This document shows, piece after piece, positions 61,209-64,000 of a stretch of 64,000 bases of DNA (positions within the stretch are counted from its first letter, which is position 1; the number at the start of each line of letters is the position of its first letter). The notes under the pieces were generated by a model. It had not been told where the DNA came from and searched no databases. It was given only the letters and a program-made list of their open reading frames with translations. Origin of the DNA: Umezawaea beigongshangensis (GTDB taxonomy: Bacteria > Actinomycetota > Actinomycetes > Mycobacteriales > Pseudonocardiaceae); assembly GCF_016464305.1 (NCBI RefSeq), contig NZ_JAEIOJ010000001.1, positions 890,685-954,684 of the forward strand, written 5' to 3'. The translations under genes and the position numbers were made by a program.

Positions 61209-63047
61209 TCACCCAACCCCCAGTGCGTCGTAGGTGTGGCCGAGGACCTCCAGCGCGGGGCACCCGGTGAAGACGAACTCGTCGACGCCCGTCCGCTCCG
61301 GCGACGGCTTCCCGGCGAGCAGCACCCGCCGCGCCCCGGCCTCGCGCAGCGCGGCGGCGACCGGCGCGGCCAGCTCGGCGTAGCTCGACTCGCTGCCGCA
61401 CAGGCAGGCCACCGTCGTCCCGGAGGCGCGGAAGCGCTCGACGACGGCGTTCACCGAGTCGGTGGGGCCCGCGTCGGGCGTGGCGATGCCGCCGGCCTGG
61501 AAGAGGTTCGCGGCGAACGAGGCGCGGGCGGTGTGCGCGGCGACCGGGCCGAGCGTCGCGAGGAACACCGCCGGACGGCTGCCGGTGGCGGCGAGCACCG
61601 CGTCGGAGCGGTCCCGCAGGGCCTCGTAGGGCGCGGCGTGGCGGACGCGCGGCAGGCCGCCGCCGGGTTCCACGGGGGCCGGGGGCCGCACGACCGGCTT
61701 CTCCTCCAGGTGGGGGAACTCGCTGACGCCGGTGATCGCGTCGGTGCGGTCGGCCAGGTTCGCGGCCCGCGCCTCGCGCGTGACGGCGAGCCGGTCGGCG
61801 ACGAGCCCGGAGGCCAGCGCGTCGGGCAGGCCGCCGGCGGCCTCGATCTCCTGGAACCACGCCCACGCGGCGCGCGCGAGGTCCTCGGTGAGCCGCTCCA
61901 CGTACCAGGAGCCGCCCGCCGGGTCGATCACCCCGGCGAGGTGCGACTCCTCCAGCAGCACGGACTGGGTGTTGCGGGCGACGCGCCGGGAGAAGGCGTC
62001 GGGCAGGCCGATGGCCGCGTCGAACGGCTGCACGGTGACGGCGTCGGCGCCGCCCAGACCGGCGCCGAAGCAGGCGATGGTGGTGCGCAGGACGTTCACC
62101 CACGGATCGCGCCTGGTCATCATCGCCGAGGAGGTCACGGCGTGCTGCGCCTGCGCGCGGGCCGGGACCGGCGCGCCGCAGACCTCGGCGACCCGCGCCC
62201 ACAGGCGGCGGGCCGCGCGGAACTTGGCGATCGTGAGGAACTGGTCGGCGGTCGCGGCGAGGCGGAACTCCAGCACGCCGCACGCCCGGTCCACGGACAG
62301 GCCCGCGTCGGTCAGCGCCCGCAGGTAGGTGACGCCCGCGGCGAGCGACGCGCCCAGCTCCTGCGCGTCGGAACCGCCCGCGTCGTGGTGCGGCAGCGCG
62401 TCCACCACGATCGTGCGCAGGTGCGGGAAGCGGCGCAGCGCCCGCACGGTCAGGTCGGCCGCCTCGGCGACGTCCGGCGCGCTCCCGGTGCGGGCCAGCA
62501 CGCCGAGCGGGTCGGCGCCGAGGTTGCCGCGCACCTCGCCCGGCAGCAGCGGCCGGTCGTCGAACACGGCCAGCAGCGCGTCCGCCGCCGAGGAGAACTC
62601 CGCGCCCGCGTCGAGGACGACCGGAGCCAGGTCGAGGTGGACGCCGGCGAGCACGTCGTCCAGGGCCGCCGCGGGGAGCGCGCCCGTGCCGACGCGCAGC
62701 CACAGCGAGCTGCCCCCGTTCTCCAGGTCGTCCAGCACCGCCCGCCCCGCGGCGGCCGGGTCGGGGTCGGCGTGCCGCTGCCGGACGTCCCAGCCGCCGG
62801 CGGCCGAGCCCTGCGGGCGGCTGCCGCGCAGGAACGGCGGGAGACCGGGGAAACCGGCGGGGACGTCGGGCGCGTCCTGCGCGGTGTAGAGCGGCTGGAC
62901 GGTGATGCCGTCGTAGGTCGTGCTGACCAGCGAGCCGGGATCGGCTCCCGACCTGCTGAGCACGCCCTCGACCAGCTCGCGCCACCGCTCTCGTGACGGG
63001 GTCGGGAATTCGGCTGCCAGCGCCAGCTCGCCAGACGGCTCCATCAT
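61209..63047 (-). CDS. mutA: methylmalonyl-CoA mutase small subunit
   Basis: 612 residues, ATG 63047. The same fold as MutB ([46 protein letters not shown]), but the cobalamin motif is lost: the DxHxxG position reads [10 protein letters not shown]. So it is a structural partner of the heterodimer rather than catalytic. First gene of the operon; the region upstream is divergent with a protein kinase gene. The first two codons are both ATG. Confidence 0.93.
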   Translation of the reverse strand: MMEPSGELALAAEFPTPSRERWRELVEGVLSRSGADPGSLVSTTYDGITVQPLYTAQDAPDVPAGFPGLPPFLRGSRPQGSAAGGWDVRQRHADPDPAAAGRAVLDDLENGGSSLWLRVGTGALPAAALDDVLAGVHLDLAPVVLDAGAEFSSAADALLAVFDDRPLLPGEVRGNLGADPLGVLARTGSAPDVAEAADLTVRALRRFPHLRTIVVDALPHHDAGGSDAQELGASLAAGVTYLRALTDAGLSVDRACGVLEFRLAATADQFLTIAKFRAARRLWARVAEVCGAPVPARAQAQHAVTSSAMMTRRDPWVNVLRTTIACFGAGLGGADAVTVQPFDAAIGLPDAFSRRVARNTQSVLLEESHLAGVIDPAGGSWYVERLTEDLARAAWAWFQEIEAAGGLPDALASGLVADRLAVTREARAANLADRTDAITGVSEFPHLEEKPVVRPPAPVEPGGGLPRVRHAAPYEALRDRSDAVLAATGSRPAVFLATLGPVAAHTARASFAANLFQAGGIATPDAGPTDSVNAVVERFRASGTTVACLCGSESSYAELAAPVAAALREAGARRVLLAGKPSPERTGVDEFVFTGCPALEVLGHTYDALGVG

Positions 63048-63205
63048 GCTCCGCAGTGTTACCCACTAGTAGTAGAACGGCCATGTGAGTTCCGCCGCCG
63101 TGATCGGTGCAGAAAGTCTTCCACGGCCGTCACCGGTCGAGCGGCCGCGCGGCCGAACCTCGCGGAAGTGCGGATGCCGGATCTCGCGCGGTGCAGAATG
63201 TCACC

Positions 63206-64000
63206 GTGAGCAGCGAGCAGCACGAGCGCCTGATCGCGGAGCGGTACCGCCTGCGGCACGTGCTCGGCCGCGGCGCCATGGGCACCGTGTGGTCGGCCTT
63301 CGACGAGGAGCTGCGCCGTCCCGTCGCGGTCAAGGAGATCCTGCGGCCGGTGGGCATGGGGGACGCCGAGGCCACCACGCTGCGCGAACGCACCCTGCGG
63401 GAGGCGCGCGCGGTCGCCGCGCTGTCGCACCAGAACCTCGTCACGGTCTACGACGTCGTGCGCATGGACGGCGAGCCGTACCTCGTGATGGAGCTCGTGC
63501 CGTCGGAGAGCCTGAGCGAGTACACGAAGAAGCGGGGACCGCTGACCGTCGCGCAGACCGCCGCGGTGGCCGACGCGGTGGCGGCGGCGCTCCAGGCCGC
63601 GCACCGGGCCGGGATCACGCACCGCGACGTGAAGCCGGGCAACGTGCTCATCGGCGAGGACGGACAGATCAAGCTCACCGACTTCGGCATCGCCCGCAAC
63701 GTCTCGGAGAGCACCCTCACCAGCCGCGGCATCATGCTCGGCACCCCGGCCTACATCGCCCCGGAGGTCGCCACCGGGGCCGAGCTCACCACCGCCGTCG
63801 ACCTGTGGGGTCTCGGCGCGACGCTGTTCGACGCCGTCGAGGGCCACCCCCCGTTCGACGGGGAGAACGTGCTGCGCACGCTCAACCAGGTGGTGAACGA
63901 CGAGGTGCCCGAGCCGCAGAGCGCCGGTGACCTGGCGCCGGTCATCTCCGGCCTGATGGTCAGGGACGTCGAGCGGCGGATGTCGCTGGGCGAGGTGCGG
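63206..64000 (+). CDS. serine/threonine protein kinase (partial, runs off the window)
   Basis: The first 265 residues are visible, from GTG 63206. Pkn-type kinase domain: glycine loop GRGAMGTVW (21-29), catalytic Lys43 in AVKEIL, HRDVKPGNV with Asp141, DFG at 159-161, GTPAYIAPE, and ERR near the domain end. The membrane segment and any sensor domain lie beyond the window. A CAGAAT box 6 nt upstream suggests a leaderless start. Divergent from mutA, 158 bp apart. Targets unknown. Confidence 0.92.
   Translation, partial: MSSEQHERLIAERYRLRHVLGRGAMGTVWSAFDEELRRPVAVKEILRPVGMGDAEATTLRERTLREARAVAALSHQNLVTVYDVVRMDGEPYLVMELVPSESLSEYTKKRGPLTVAQTAAVADAVAAALQAAHRAGITHRDVKPGNVLIGEDGQIKLTDFGIARNVSESTLTSRGIMLGTPAYIAPEVATGAELTTAVDLWGLGATLFDAVEGHPPFDGENVLRTLNQVVNDEVPEPQSAGDLAPVISGLMVRDVERRMSLGEVR

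Noticed and set aside
1..64000. tRNA, rRNA, insertion sequences, integrases or prophage genes
   Set aside because: No cloverleaf-like T-loop/anticodon arrangement, transposase or integrase motif was recognised on either strand by reading.

Overview
The window is very GC-rich DNA from a filamentous actinomycete. Gene content points to the family Pseudonocardiaceae (a Saccharothrix, Actinosynnema or Lentzea type); this placement is inference from gene content, not from a marker gene. The pointers are rhamnose and arabinogalactan-type cell-wall genes, LCP ligases, DUF3558, PPE-like and EspG-like genes, and frequent leaderless GTG starts. Much of the window keeps the order of the Mycobacterium tuberculosis block Rv3264c to Rv3285 (manC, wbbL, rmlD, LCP, TIGR03089, fadE25, purE, purK, GtrA, PH protein, birA, accD5, accE5, maf, accA3) and then Rv3302c to Rv3306c (glpD, lpdA, amiA1, amiB1), with many insertions.

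Layout. 1-12 kb: envelope glycan genes. These are the end of manC, the rhamnosyltransferase wbbL, five further glycosyltransferases (one a GT2-GT4 fusion), a LURP-one/scramblase-like gene, rmlD and rmlB. 12-16 kb: two LCP glycopolymer ligases, a TIGR03089 protein and DoxX. 16-19.5 kb: an acyl-CoA dehydrogenase and purKE. 19.5-22 kb: a GntR(YtrA)-ABC transporter operon with a double palindromic operator. 22-25 kb: a degenerate GGDEF protein, divergent from an ECF sigma factor fused to its own zinc-finger anti-sigma and membrane regions. 25-29 kb: two tandem GtrA proteins, a two-component system and HisN. 29-32.5 kb: a compact type VII secretion toxin operon (YbaB-like, WXG100-like, TNT-domain toxin, putative immunity protein). 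32.5-42 kb: HMG-CoA lyase, PH protein, BirA, AccD5-AccE5, Maf, a dicarboxylate symporter and AccA3.

42-47.5 kb: small genes plus a second ESX-substrate locus (DUF3558 lipoprotein, helical protein, PPE-like protein, EspG). Next comes a DUF559/AbiEi-like gene bracketed by two inverted arrays of 22-bp tandem repeats, and a gamma-glutamylcyclotransferase. 47.6-50.3 kb: LpdA, and a class F sortase with a partner secreted protein. 50.5-55 kb: glycerol uptake and catabolism (glpF, glpK, glpD). 55-58 kb: two M20 amidohydrolases and a small membrane protein. 58-63 kb: methylmalonyl-CoA mutase (mutA, mutB) and its chaperone MeaB. The last gene is a Ser/Thr protein kinase cut off by the window end.

How the genes work together. 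RmlB and RmlD make dTDP-rhamnose, WbbL and the neighbouring glycosyltransferases use it, and the LCP enzymes ligate finished glycopolymers to peptidoglycan. BirA biotinylates the BCCP domain of AccA3, which works with AccD5/AccE5 to make methylmalonyl-CoA. MutAB with MeaB interconverts methylmalonyl-CoA and succinyl-CoA. GlpF, GlpK and GlpD bring glycerol to dihydroxyacetone phosphate. Two secretion-linked modules encode substrates and accessory factors, but no ESX core genes lie in the window. No tRNA, rRNA, CRISPR array, insertion sequence or integrase was seen.
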